Shown here: one piece after another, positions 27,371-35,475 of the stretch
Numbering within the stretch: position 1 is the stretch's first letter
Layout of the letters: each line of letters begins with the position of its first letter
NCBI RefSeq assembly: GCF_000686725.1
Contig: NZ_KK366009.1
Location: 142,853-206,852, forward strand
Origin: Clostridium akagii DSM 12554
GTDB taxonomy: Bacteria > Bacillota > Clostridia > Clostridiales > Clostridiaceae
DNA: 64,000 nucleotides
Direction of reading: 5' to 3'
Made by a program: the position numbers and the translations under genes
The notes under the pieces: generated by a model
What the model was told of the DNA's origin: nothing
The model's database searches: none
Seen by the model: the letters and a program-made list of their open reading frames with translations, nothing else

Positions 27371-28648
27371 ATGAAATTTTTAACTACAGGTGAAAAGGTT
27401 AGAAGATTGAGAACTCAATTAAAATTAAATCAAGAAGATTTACAAACAGAAAATGTTACGAGAGGGCTTATAAGTATGATTGAGACAGGGAGGCGTGATG
27501 TAACGTATAAGACTGCTGTTAAATTGGTTGAAAAGTTTAATGAAAAGGCAGAGGAACTTGATATTATTTCAAATATTGATGAGGCTTACTTAATGCGTTC
27601 ACCAAAAGAAGATGCAGAGGTTTATTGTTTAAATAAGTTAATGAATACTGAAATAGAAAGGAGTAGAATAGATGAAATTTTTCAGATAGCCAATGAATAT
27701 GAATTGATAGAAGTGAGGGCTAAGGCATATTGTAGTCTTGGTGAGATTTATTTCAAAGAAAAGGAATTTGAAATAGCTTGCGATATTTATAAAAAAGCCA
27801 GGGAAATATACATAGGCATTAATAAAAATGAACAGCTAGGTTATGTTTATTGGAAGTTGGGATTTTGCAAGGCAGAAGCGCTAAAATACGATGCAGCCAT
27901 TGAATATTATCAAATAAGTCTATATTACTGCTTGGAATATAAGGATTCTAAAACAAAAAAATTATGTTTATATTCTTTAGCAAACAGTTATAAGAAATCA
28001 AATCAAATAAATCTAGCTCTAGAAACTGTTGATGAGTTTTTATCAGTTTGTAATGAAGAAGAAGATTTTAGATTATATATCTTTGCATATGTTATTAAAG
28101 CAACCTGCTATGAGGTGAAAAAAGATTATGACAAGGTAATAGATATATATAAAGAAGCACTTTTAAAAGTTTCAGATGATAAAAATATTTTTTTAGGTTA
28201 CGCTTACAATAATTTAGCGAGAGCATATGCTGGTAAAAACGATTTTAAGGAAAGTATAAAATATTTTGAAATGGCAGAAAAATTTAGGAATGACATTGAT
28301 AAAGCAAACTTAGCGGCGACACTTATAGAAAAATCAGAAGTTTTATTAAAGCAAAACTTAATAGACGAAGCAATTAAGTCTATTGAATTGGGTATTAAAT
28401 ATGCAAAAGAATATAAATATTTAGAATATTTACTAAAAGGCGATTATTTATTAGGGAAAATCTACGATAAAATAAAAGATAATGAAAATTTAGAAAAGGT
28501 TTATCTTGAGATTATTGAGTTAGTAAAGAATACTGAAAATAATGACAAGCTCAAAACAATTTACAATGAGTTAGCCATTATGTATTTAAATCAAAATAAG
28601 ATAGACATGTGTAAAAAATATTTGTCATTATCAAAAAAATTAAATTAA
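27371..28648 (+). CDS. XRE-TPR regulator of the RRNPP quorum-sensing type
   Basis: 425 residues. Residues 5-65 form an XRE helix-turn-helix (GEKVRRLRTQLKLNQEDL, then RGLISMIETGRRDVTYKTAV). The rest is a continuous array of about eight or nine TPR-like helix pairs, for example YCSLGEIYFKEKEFEIACDI, YNNLARAYAGKNDFKESIKY and ELAIMYLNQNKIDMCKKY. This HTH-plus-TPR plan is that of RRNPP regulators (PlcR, PrgX, NprR, AimR and the clostridial Qsr proteins), which bind a small re-imported peptide. The next gene, 15 nt on, encodes just such an exported propeptide. AAGGTGG precedes the start. The gene is intact, in contrast to its decayed upstream neighbours. The architecture is clear; the ligand and targets are unknown. 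Confidence 0.85.
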   Translation: MKFLTTGEKVRRLRTQLKLNQEDLQTENVTRGLISMIETGRRDVTYKTAVKLVEKFNEKAEELDIISNIDEAYLMRSPKEDAEVYCLNKLMNTEIERSRIDEIFQIANEYELIEVRAKAYCSLGEIYFKEKEFEIACDIYKKAREIYIGINKNEQLGYVYWKLGFCKAEALKYDAAIEYYQISLYYCLEYKDSKTKKLCLYSLANSYKKSNQINLALETVDEFLSVCNEEEDFRLYIFAYVIKATCYEVKKDYDKVIDIYKEALLKVSDDKNIFLGYAYNNLARAYAGKNDFKESIKYFEMAEKFRNDIDKANLAATLIEKSEVLLKQNLIDEAIKSIELGIKYAKEYKYLEYLLKGDYLLGKIYDKIKDNENLEKVYLEIIELVKNTENNDKLKTIYNELAIMYLNQNKIDMCKKYLSLSKKLN

Positions 28649-28663
28649 TTGGAGGTTTTTACT

Positions 28664-28810
28664 ATGAAAAACAAACTAATTAAAACTTTGGCTATGGCAC
28701 TAGGATGTTTAATGCTGACACTAACAATATCAACGGGGGTATTAAATAATAATACAACAAATACAAATACTCATGTTGTACATGTTGATCAGGATGCACC
28801 AAATGGTTGA
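28664..28810 (+). CDS. 48-residue exported propeptide, candidate signal peptide gene
   Basis: A short ORF with a strong ribosome site (TTGGAGG) directly downstream of the regulator. The N-terminus MKNKLIKTLAMALG and a hydrophobic core up to about residue 26 form a Sec signal. A polar linker rich in Asn and Thr follows (NNNTTNTNT), and the C-terminus is HVVHVDQDAPNG. This is the layout of RRNPP propeptides, whose last 5-10 residues become the signal. The TGA stop might itself be a decayed TGG, as in the neighbouring pseudogenes; the frame would then run only one more codon (ATA) to a second TGA. The pairing with the regulator rests on position and architecture. Confidence 0.75.
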   Translation: MKNKLIKTLAMALGCLMLTLTISTGVLNNNTTNTNTHVVHVDQDAPNG

Positions 28811-28855
28811 ATATGATATATCTATTGTAGAAAATATAGCATAGGTAAAATTTAA

Positions 28856-28884
28856 TTGATTTTATATAACCTCTGGGATATAAT
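28856..28884 (+). promoter_or_regulatory. promoter-like site before the tRNA-Leu remnant
   Basis: TTGATT, 17-bp spacer and TATAAT, about 30 bp before the truncated tRNA, the same spacing as at the intact tRNA. It may drive a short RNA. Confidence 0.5.
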
Positions 28885-28912
28885 GAATTCAAGGTTTTTA
28901 TACGACTATGAA

Positions 28913-28952
28913 GTTTAAGGACGTGTGGGTTTAAGTCCCATCACCTGCACCA
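28913..28952 (+). pseudogene. 3' fragment of tRNA-Leu(GAG)
   Basis: 40 nt matching 26663-26702 with two differences, including the T arm, the 3' acceptor strand and CCA. The 5' half of the tRNA is absent. Similarity continues weakly past the CCA (both copies have CTAAGATTATA and AATACG). Either the scar of an integration into the tRNA 3' end or a tandem tRNA copy that lost its 5' half. Confidence 0.85.
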
Positions 28953-29012
28953 AAACAAAGGTTGAATTTTGAACGTGCTAAGATTATATACATTTAAAAT
29001 ATTAATACGTGT

Positions 29013-29067
29013 AAATAGTAATATGTTTTAATTTGTAACAATAATTAAAACATATTACTATTTTTTT
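29013..29067 (+). terminator. terminator after the tRNA-Leu fragment
   Basis: AAATAGTAATATGTTTTAAT pairs perfectly with its complement across a 9-nt loop and is followed by TTTTTTT. Confidence 0.85.
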
Positions 29068-29115
29068 ATATTATAGGTAGTATATAAAATCTTGTATTTA
29101 AGGGGGGCTGCATTT

Positions 29116-29844
29116 ATGAAAAAAATAAATTTAAGCATATTGCTTTTGTCATTACTTATAATCCCTTCACTAATGATATACGTAATGCACTATTATATTT
29201 TTAGAGACTCAATGTATCTACTAAAAGAATTTTTGTCACAATTGGCATTTTTGCCAATTTATTATATTTTTTCAACCATAATAATTGATAATATTATGGT
29301 TAGCAGGGACAAAACAAAGTTAAAGAAAAGTATAAATATGACAATAGGCGTATTCTTTAGTGAATTCGGAAATGATTTTATAAAAATATGCTCCAAATAT
29401 GATACTAAATTTAATGATTATTCAACAAATTTCAGAATAAATGCTCAGTGGGAAAACTATCAGTATTCAAAGGCGTATAAGTTTATTAATAATTTTCAAT
29501 TTTGTATTGATATGTACAAGGATGATGTTAGTATCCTCAGTGAATTTTTGCTAAATAGACGTAGTTGTTTAATCGGTTTGTTAGAGAATAATAACTTAGT
29601 TGAACATGATACATTTACGGATCTTCTACTGGCAATATTTCATATGTGTGAAGAATTTAAATATCGTGACGCAGCAAATTTGTCTACAAAAGATTATGAA
29701 CATCTTGCGGTGGATACGGAAAGAGCATATGTTTTAATAAGTAAAGAATGGCTGAATTATAGTAAACATTTAAAATCAGAATATCCACATTTATATGCTT
29801 TATCAGAAAGCTTTAATCCTTTTTGTAGTATTGATGAAATATGA
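29116..29844 (+). CDS. hypothetical two-helix membrane protein
   Basis: About 242 residues, not recognised. Two N-terminal transmembrane helices (about residues 5-26 and 42-60) are followed by a cytoplasmic region of about 180 residues, largely helical and with several Trp/Tyr-rich stretches (INAQWENYQYSKAY, ISKEWLNYSKHLKSEYPHLY). Start set at MKKINLS, behind AAGGGGGG; a longer frame from 29092 lacks a site. It stands alone between the tRNA fragment and a chemoreceptor gene, with a hairpin following. Confidence 0.65.
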   Translation: MKKINLSILLLSLLIIPSLMIYVMHYYIFRDSMYLLKEFLSQLAFLPIYYIFSTIIIDNIMVSRDKTKLKKSINMTIGVFFSEFGNDFIKICSKYDTKFNDYSTNFRINAQWENYQYSKAYKFINNFQFCIDMYKDDVSILSEFLLNRRSCLIGLLENNNLVEHDTFTDLLLAIFHMCEEFKYRDAANLSTKDYEHLAVDTERAYVLISKEWLNYSKHLKSEYPHLYALSESFNPFCSIDEI

Positions 29845-29887
29845 GGTAAACTATGTTACTAAAATAAAAAAATTATAAATACGAATA

Positions 29888-29925
29888 AAAATACTGTGCT
29901 AATTGTAGTACAGTATTTCCATTTT
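29888..29925 (+). terminator. weak terminator-like hairpin
   Basis: AAATACTGT pairs with ACAGTATTT, with inner CTA/TAG. The following CCATTTT is a poor T tail. Confidence 0.4.
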
Positions 29926-30108
29926 AATAGGAATTATATAAATAATAAAAATTTCAACAAAAAAATTATGGGAAAAACATATAAAATATTGAAATATGGT
30001 ATAATCGAATTAAGTTATAAAAGTAAAAATTGTCATCATAGGAGGAGCCTGGGATAACTTAGCTAAATAAAATTATTACAATTCATTTAGAAGATAAGGA
30101 GCGTTAAA

Positions 30109-31827
30109 ATGAAATTTTTTGTGAATTTAGGCGTAAAGAAAAAGCTTATATTAGTATTTTTAGTGATTTGTATTTTTATTGGCTTAATAGGAGTAGAGGG
30201 AATATTAAGTTCATCGAAAATTAATAAAGGATCAAAATCTATTTACAGTGATAGTTTGATATCAATTAAGGATTTAGAGGAAATTAAAGGAAATCTAAAT
30301 GAGATTAGAGCTGATATGCTTAGAACTGTTTTTGAAAGAGATAAAACAAAATTAAATGACCAAATAAATAATGTAAATAATTTAACAAGTTTGGATGTAA
30401 AATCTCAAAATGAATATGAAAGTATACCATCCACATCAACAGAAGAGGATAAGGCCTATAATAATTTTAAGAATGATTTAATAAAATATAGAGATGCAAG
30501 AACAAAAATTATTGAACTAGTTCAAGCTAATAATTATGATGAGGCAGTTAATGTTTATAATTCACAGCTTGAAGTAATAAGAACATCCATGGTAGAAAAT
30601 TTAAAACAATGTATTAGCATAAATCAGAAATTAGCTGAGAATGCAAATTCAAATAATATAAATGCATTTAACTCTGCTAAGAAAACGATTTTAGTATGCA
30701 CATTAGTGTCGTTTCTAATTGTAATTTTTATGGCCTATATATTAAGTAAAAATATAATAAATCCATTAATCAAGATAAAAAGTTTTGCAACCAGATTGTC
30801 TTCTTATGATTTTTCCACCCCAATTACTATTACAAGAAAAGATGAGTTTGGGCAAACAGGGGAAAATTTAAATACAGCACAGCAAAATATTAAAGAATTA
30901 GTAATGGAAATAATACATAATTCTAGTAATATAAATGAATCTTCTGAAGAACTTTCAGCAATAGTTCAGGAAATAACATCTAAAATAGAAATTATATACG
31001 TTTCAACAGTGGAAATAAATAATTCTGTTCAAGAAACTAGTTCTACATCAGAAGAGATAAACGCATCAGTTGAAGAGGTCAGTTCAAGCATGGAAGAATT
31101 AGCTTCTAAGGCTATGGAAGGCAGTAATAATGCATCTAAAATCAAAGAAAAAGCAAAACAAGTTCAGATATATGCTAAAGATGTTTTGGAAAAAAGTGGA
31201 GGTATTTATCAAGAAAAAGAAAAAAATATATTGACAGCTATAGAAGATGGAAAAATTGTTAGTGAAATAAAAATCATGGCAGATGGAATTGCATCCATTG
31301 CGGAACAGACCAATTTACTTGCTTTAAATGCTGCAATCGAGGCAGCTAGAGCAGGCGAACAGGGCAAGGGGTTTGCAGTAGTTGCAGATGAAGTAAGGAA
31401 GCTTGCAGAGCAATCCTCACAAACTGTAAATACTATTCAGGGCACTATAATAAAAGTTCAAGACGCATTTAAAAATTTATCAGTAGATAGCAATGATATA
31501 CTTAAATTCATTAGTGAAAATATTAATCCTGTGCTACAAGAATATGCAAAATCAGGTAAGCAATATGGCGCTGATGGTGAATTTGTAAGCTCAATGTCAG
31601 AGGAAATCTCATCTATGTCAGAGGAGATAGAGGCAACAGTGAGTCAAGTTAGTATGGCCATTCAAACTTTGGCAGAAAATGCACAGCTTTCTGCAGAAAG
31701 TACTGGAGACATTCAAAATAGTATTGATGAAACATCAAATGCTATTGTGAGAGTGGGAGAAACTTCAAAAACGCAAGAAGAGCTTTCGCAAAAACTTAAT
31801 GAATTGGTACAGAAGTTTAAATTATAA
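30109..31827 (+). CDS. methyl-accepting chemotaxis protein with four-helix-bundle sensor
   Basis: 572 residues. A first membrane helix (about 12-32) and a second (about 193-213) enclose an external helical domain of about 160 residues of the 4HB_MCP type ([25 protein letters not shown] pattern). HAMP follows ([20 protein letters not shown]), then a long cytoplasmic coiled coil with the CheA/CheW-binding tip [20 protein letters not shown]. Ligand unknown. GAAGATAAGGAGC precedes the ATG. A single gene with a hairpin about 110 bp downstream. Confidence 0.94.
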   Translation: MKFFVNLGVKKKLILVFLVICIFIGLIGVEGILSSSKINKGSKSIYSDSLISIKDLEEIKGNLNEIRADMLRTVFERDKTKLNDQINNVNNLTSLDVKSQNEYESIPSTSTEEDKAYNNFKNDLIKYRDARTKIIELVQANNYDEAVNVYNSQLEVIRTSMVENLKQCISINQKLAENANSNNINAFNSAKKTILVCTLVSFLIVIFMAYILSKNIINPLIKIKSFATRLSSYDFSTPITITRKDEFGQTGENLNTAQQNIKELVMEIIHNSSNINESSEELSAIVQEITSKIEIIYVSTVEINNSVQETSSTSEEINASVEEVSSSMEELASKAMEGSNNASKIKEKAKQVQIYAKDVLEKSGGIYQEKEKNILTAIEDGKIVSEIKIMADGIASIAEQTNLLALNAAIEAARAGEQGKGFAVVADEVRKLAEQSSQTVNTIQGTIIKVQDAFKNLSVDSNDILKFISENINPVLQEYAKSGKQYGADGEFVSSMSEEISSMSEEIEATVSQVSMAIQTLAENAQLSAESTGDIQNSIDETSNAIVRVGETSKTQEELSQKLNELVQKFKL

Positions 31828-31936
31828 TTTTTTATATTACTTTTGCTAAATTAGGACTATACTATATTTAACGGCACTTATTGTGATGGAACACATAACT
31901 CCCTTTAGTACAAGGAAGGGAAGCATATGCATTTTC

Positions 31937-31966
31937 AGAGCCTATGCATTTTGCATAGGCTCTATT
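31937..31966 (+). terminator. terminator hairpin downstream of the chemoreceptor gene
   Basis: AGAGCCTATGCA pairs with TGCATAGGCTCT across a short loop, followed by ATTTAAA. The T tail is short. Confidence 0.55.
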
Positions 31967-32018
31967 TAAAGACTATAAGTACACTACATAAATAAAAAAT
32001 ACAAGGAGGGAATTAATT

Positions 32019-32660
32019 ATGAAAATTGGAATTATAGGAGCAAGTGGAAAAGTAGGTAGCCTTATATTAAAAGAAGCAAAAGACAGAGGACATAATGTAA
32101 CAGCCATAGTAAGAAATGCATCAAAACTTATTGATAAAAATCTTACTATATTAGAAAAAGACGTATTTGAATTAAAATCAGATGATTTAAAACTATTTGA
32201 CATTGTAGTAAATGCATTTGGTGCACCTGTTGGAGAAGAAGGACTTCATGTATTAGCAGGAAGAACTTTAATAGATGCAATGAAAGGAGCGCCTAATACA
32301 ACATTAATAGTTGTAGGTGGTGCAGGAAGTTTGTTTGTGGATGAAGAACAAACAACTCGGTTACTAGAAACACCAGAATTTCCTAAAGAATTTTTTGCCA
32401 CAGCATTTAACCAAGGAAAAAATCTTGAGGATTTACAAGCTACTAGGTTCATTAAATGGACATTTATTAGTCCAGCTGCATTTTTTGACCCAATAGGAAA
32501 AAGGACAGGTACTTATAAAACAGGTAAGGACAATATGATTCTGAATTCAAAAGGAAAAAGTTATGTAAGTTATGCAGATTATGCTATTGCTGTTGTAGAT
32601 GAAATAGATAGTCAAGACCATATAAATGAGAGATTTACAGTTGTTTCAGAAGCAGAGTAG
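32019..32660 (+). CDS. NAD(P)-dependent oxidoreductase/epimerase-like (NmrA/SDR-type)
   Basis: 213 residues with a Rossmann fold. The dinucleotide loop is at the very N-terminus: IGIIGASGKVGSLILKEA. It continues as an atypical SDR (NAD(P)-binding, BVR-B/NmrA-like): VVNAFGAPVG, then TTLIVVGGAGSLFV, and the late YVSYADYAIAVVDEI segment. The usual YxxxK catalytic pair of classical SDRs is not evident, in line with the atypical group, which includes redox sensors and flavin reductases. Substrate unknown. AAGGAGGG gives a strong start. Confidence 0.85.
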   Translation: MKIGIIGASGKVGSLILKEAKDRGHNVTAIVRNASKLIDKNLTILEKDVFELKSDDLKLFDIVVNAFGAPVGEEGLHVLAGRTLIDAMKGAPNTTLIVVGGAGSLFVDEEQTTRLLETPEFPKEFFATAFNQGKNLEDLQATRFIKWTFISPAAFFDPIGKRTGTYKTGKDNMILNSKGKSYVSYADYAIAVVDEIDSQDHINERFTVVSEAE

Positions 32661-32854
32661 TAATAAACACTCTAACAATATGACATAAACTATTGAGGAA
32701 TTTCAGTGGTTTGTGTCATTTTTTTTTGTATGGTAAGGTATCATAAATAATACTGGATAAACTAATTATTTTTTTACCTTTGTTTACAGTTTGGCAATAT
32801 TTCTATTATAATATTATGGAATATATGATTTCTAAATTTAGGGTGGTTTGCGTT

Positions 32855-32976
32855 ATGGATAAAACTATACTTGTTATTGAAGATGAAGAAGATATAAGTG
32901 ATATAATAATCCATTATATTAAAATGGAGAGTCAATAATAAAGACGGTTTTTGGTGTTGGATATAAAATGATATGA
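32855..32976 (+). pseudogene. response regulator gene, internally deleted
   Basis: A good ribosome site (GGGTGG) and 27 codons MDKTILVIEDEEDISDIIIH... start an OmpR-type receiver. The frame then stops, and about 11 codons of another frame read KTVFGVGYKMI, the usual end of the winged-helix DNA-binding domain (VRGVGYK). Everything between, about 190 codons, is missing. The kinase remnant follows in normal operon order. Confidence 0.85.
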
Positions 32977-33005
32977 AATTATTGATTATGATAGAAGGTG
33001 CGAAT

Positions 33006-34092
33006 ATGAGGATGAAATTTTCAATTAGATATAAATTCACCATAGGATTTCTTCTTATTTTTTGTCTGTGTTTTACATTCATCACCATATTCATAAATAA
33101 TATAGTTATAGTAAATAATGAGAAAGTAATAAGTAATGAGCTACTAAGTTCACAAACAGACATAAATACATATCTTAAACAGTTTCTTATGATAAATAGT
33201 ATAAAATCTAATTCAGGTGAATTTGAAAAAAAATCTAGCGATATAGGGGCTGCGTTATCTTCCAAGCTAAACACTAGAATTGTATTATATAAAAAAGATG
33301 GAAGTTTACTTTTAGACACGGATAATAGTAATGGAAATATGTTTTCAGATTCTGGAAAGTTAATAACAGATAGTTTTATGGATTTAAAGTCCGCAGTAAA
33401 GGGACAATCTGCATATAAGATTGTAAAGTTAGATAAGACCTATAAAGTTATTTTTTCAGAGCCTTTGTATATAGATAAAACTACATTGGGAGTTTTAAGG
33501 TATACAGTAGATTATACAGAATTGTTTCAGAATGGTAATAATCTTGTGATTAAACTAAAGGTTTTTATGCTATTCATGTTTTTTATATTTTCCATACTTC
33601 TTTCTACCAAAATCATTATTCCAATCATTAAATTAAACAAAAGTGCAAAAGAGATCAGTAATGGTAATTTTAATATTGATGTATTTATAGAATCCAATGA
33701 TGAAATTGGAGAATTAGGGCAAAGTTTTAAAATAATGAAGGGGAAAATAAAAGAACAAATAGAAACTATAAAAAAAGACAGGGATGGTTTAATTAAACTA
33801 GGGGGACATAGAAAGGTGTTTTTGATAATGCCACTCGCGAAATGAAAACTCCATTAACAATAATAGATGGATATGCCCAGATGATTTTAGATGAATGTAA
33901 CGCCGATGAAAAACTTATTATTAGTGCTGCGTCTAAGATAAAAAGGCAATCTAATAAACTTAATCACGTAATTGTAGATATTTTAGAGATGGTGGAAAAA
34001 AAATATTATTTCTTACAGGTAGAAAAGCTATAGAAAAAAATAGCTACACATTTTATGATGAACAGCAGGTGAATATCATTAGTTTTAAATAG
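33006..34092 (+). pseudogene. sensor histidine kinase gene, frameshifted and truncated
   Basis: The first part (33006-33845) encodes two membrane helices around an external domain and a HAMP domain (IPIIKLNKSAKEISNGNF, NDEIGELGQSFKIM). One T is missing in the run near 33818-33823, shifting the frame. The correct continuation reads FFDNATREMKTPLTIIDGYA, the HisKA box. The phospho-acceptor His codon (CAC) is CGC (Arg) at 33836-33838. After about 60 more codons the ATPase domain is absent, leaving only about 20 unrelated codons to 34092. Three independent lesions show that the kinase is dead. Confidence 0.88.
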
Positions 34093-34121
34093 GGAAAATT
34101 ACTATTTAAAGATTCAGATAG

Positions 34122-34155
34122 AACAAAAGCATCTATTTAGTTAGGTGCTTTTGTT
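34122..34155 (+). terminator. terminator after the two-component remnant
   Basis: AACAAAAGCA pairs with TGCTTTTGTT across a 14-nt loop. The T-rich arm doubles as the tail. Confidence 0.6.
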
Positions 34156-34339
34156 ATGATTAAATTTAAAGTAAATTCATTTAAATAATAATGCAACAAT
34201 GATATAATTATCAAAGGTGAAAAAAATTGTGAAGGCGTAATGAACCATTCTCTTATGCCATGAGAAAAAAATTGTATAGGTATCTTTGTAATTGGGCATT
34301 TAAAACGAGTTGTAAAATAAAATTTTAGGAGATGGCATT

Positions 34340-34762
34340 ATGAATTATAAAGTTGTGTATTTTTCAAAAACTGGGAACAGCAAAAGGGTTGCAGAAAAGA
34401 TAGGTGATAAGCTTTCTTGTGAGGTTACAGAAATTACAGATAACCAAGATTGGAAGGGTGTTTTAGGATTTTTAAAAGGCGGATATTATGCTATGACAAA
34501 AAAGAATGTTGAAATAAAAATCAATAAGAAATCAACTGATGCCGATGAAATTATTGTAGTTTCTCCATTATGGGCTAGCGGCGTAGCACCTGCAATTAAA
34601 AGCTTCTTAGAAACTACCAAACTAGATAAGGTGCATTTAGTTGTAACTTCTACAGGAAGTAAAGTAAAAGAACGGGAAGGTTTTAAATCAGTTAGCGATG
34701 TTGTTAAGAAGAACAATGATGAAGATGCTGTCATTGATAATCTTATAAAAAGTTTAGTATAA
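34340..34762 (+). CDS. flavodoxin-family protein
   Basis: 140 residues with the flavodoxin fold. The FMN phosphate loop is at the N-terminus: YFSKTGNSKRVAEKI. The next flavin loop is SPLWASGVAPAIKSFL, similar to the NAD(P)H-quinone reductase/flavodoxin-like group rather than classical electron-carrier flavodoxins. Cytoplasmic; redox partner unknown. TAGGAGATGG precedes the start. It is 45 bp before pabA and might be cotranscribed with it, although a link to folate synthesis is not obvious. Confidence 0.88.
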   Translation: MNYKVVYFSKTGNSKRVAEKIGDKLSCEVTEITDNQDWKGVLGFLKGGYYAMTKKNVEIKINKKSTDADEIIVVSPLWASGVAPAIKSFLETTKLDKVHLVVTSTGSKVKEREGFKSVSDVVKKNNDEDAVIDNLIKSLV

Positions 34763-34807
34763 ATTAATTTTTTGCAAGTAGTATATATAGTTGGAATGGA
34801 GTAATAT

Positions 34808-35422
34808 ATGTTTTTAATAATTGATAATTATGATTCTTTTGTATATAACTTGGCAAGGTATTTTGAGGAAATAAATGAGAAAGTACTTATTTATAGAAAT
34901 GATAAAATTTCAGTTGAGAAAATTAAAGATATAAATCCTGAAGGAATAATAATTTCACCAGGACCCAAAAGTCCAAAAGAGGCAGGAAGTTGTCTTGAAA
35001 TTATTGAGCAATTTAAAGAAAAAATACCCATACTAGGAATATGCCTTGGTCATCAAGCAATTGCTCAGTGTTTTGGTTGTGAGATAATTAAAGGAATAAA
35101 ACCTGCCCATGGAAAGATAAGTGAAGTGTTCCACAATGGACAGGGTGTTTTTAAAGGTATTAAAAACCCTTTTAAAGCAACAAGATATCATTCGTTGATT
35201 GTTAAGACTTGTACTTTGCCGAGTACATTATATGTCACGGCTGAAACTAAGGATGGGGTTATTATGGGAATAAAACATAATAAATATTGTTTAGAAGGTG
35301 TTCAGTTTCATCCAGAGGCAGAGTTAACTGAATTCGGGCATGAAATCCTTGAGAACTTTGTGAATGAGGCAAGAATATATAACAATGTACTTGAACAAAA
35401 TAAACTAGTATATAATGACTAG
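34808..35422 (+). CDS. pabA: aminodeoxychorismate synthase, glutaminase subunit
   Basis: Supplies ammonia from glutamine to PabB. At 204 residues it is a class I amidotransferase: IDNYDSFVYNLARYF at the N-terminus, oxyanion loop SPGPKSPKEAG, nucleophile Cys in GICLGHQAIAQ, and His-Glu in VQFHPEAELTE. It could equally be named TrpG by sequence. The next two genes are pabB and pabC and there is no trp gene beside it, so the folate (p-aminobenzoate) role is preferred. GGAATGGAG precedes the ATG. Confidence 0.92.
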   Translation: MFLIIDNYDSFVYNLARYFEEINEKVLIYRNDKISVEKIKDINPEGIIISPGPKSPKEAGSCLEIIEQFKEKIPILGICLGHQAIAQCFGCEIIKGIKPAHGKISEVFHNGQGVFKGIKNPFKATRYHSLIVKTCTLPSTLYVTAETKDGVIMGIKHNKYCLEGVQFHPEAELTEFGHEILENFVNEARIYNNVLEQNKLVYND

Positions 35423-35475
35423 TTTATTTTGTTTTTACATGTCTAATTCTAAGAAATAGATTGGAGACAAGCAAT

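Noticed and set aside
28692-28892. 66-codon ORF on the minus strand opposite the exported peptide
   Set aside because: No ribosome site, Tyr/Leu-rich composition typical of an antisense frame, and it covers a promoter-like site and the peptide gene.
26562-28952. CRISPR array or transposon as explanation for the tRNA-flanked segment
   Set aside because: No regularly spaced repeats, terminal inverted repeats, transposase or integrase can be seen.
32774-33319. 181-codon minus-strand ORF across the two-component remnant
   Set aside because: It survives only because the sense genes are AT-rich there; no ribosome site, and the sense strand shows clear receiver and kinase motifs.
34228-34265. Hairpin GGCGTAATG...CTTATGCC before the flavodoxin gene
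   Set aside because: Few pairs and a large loop; no known riboswitch features could be found.
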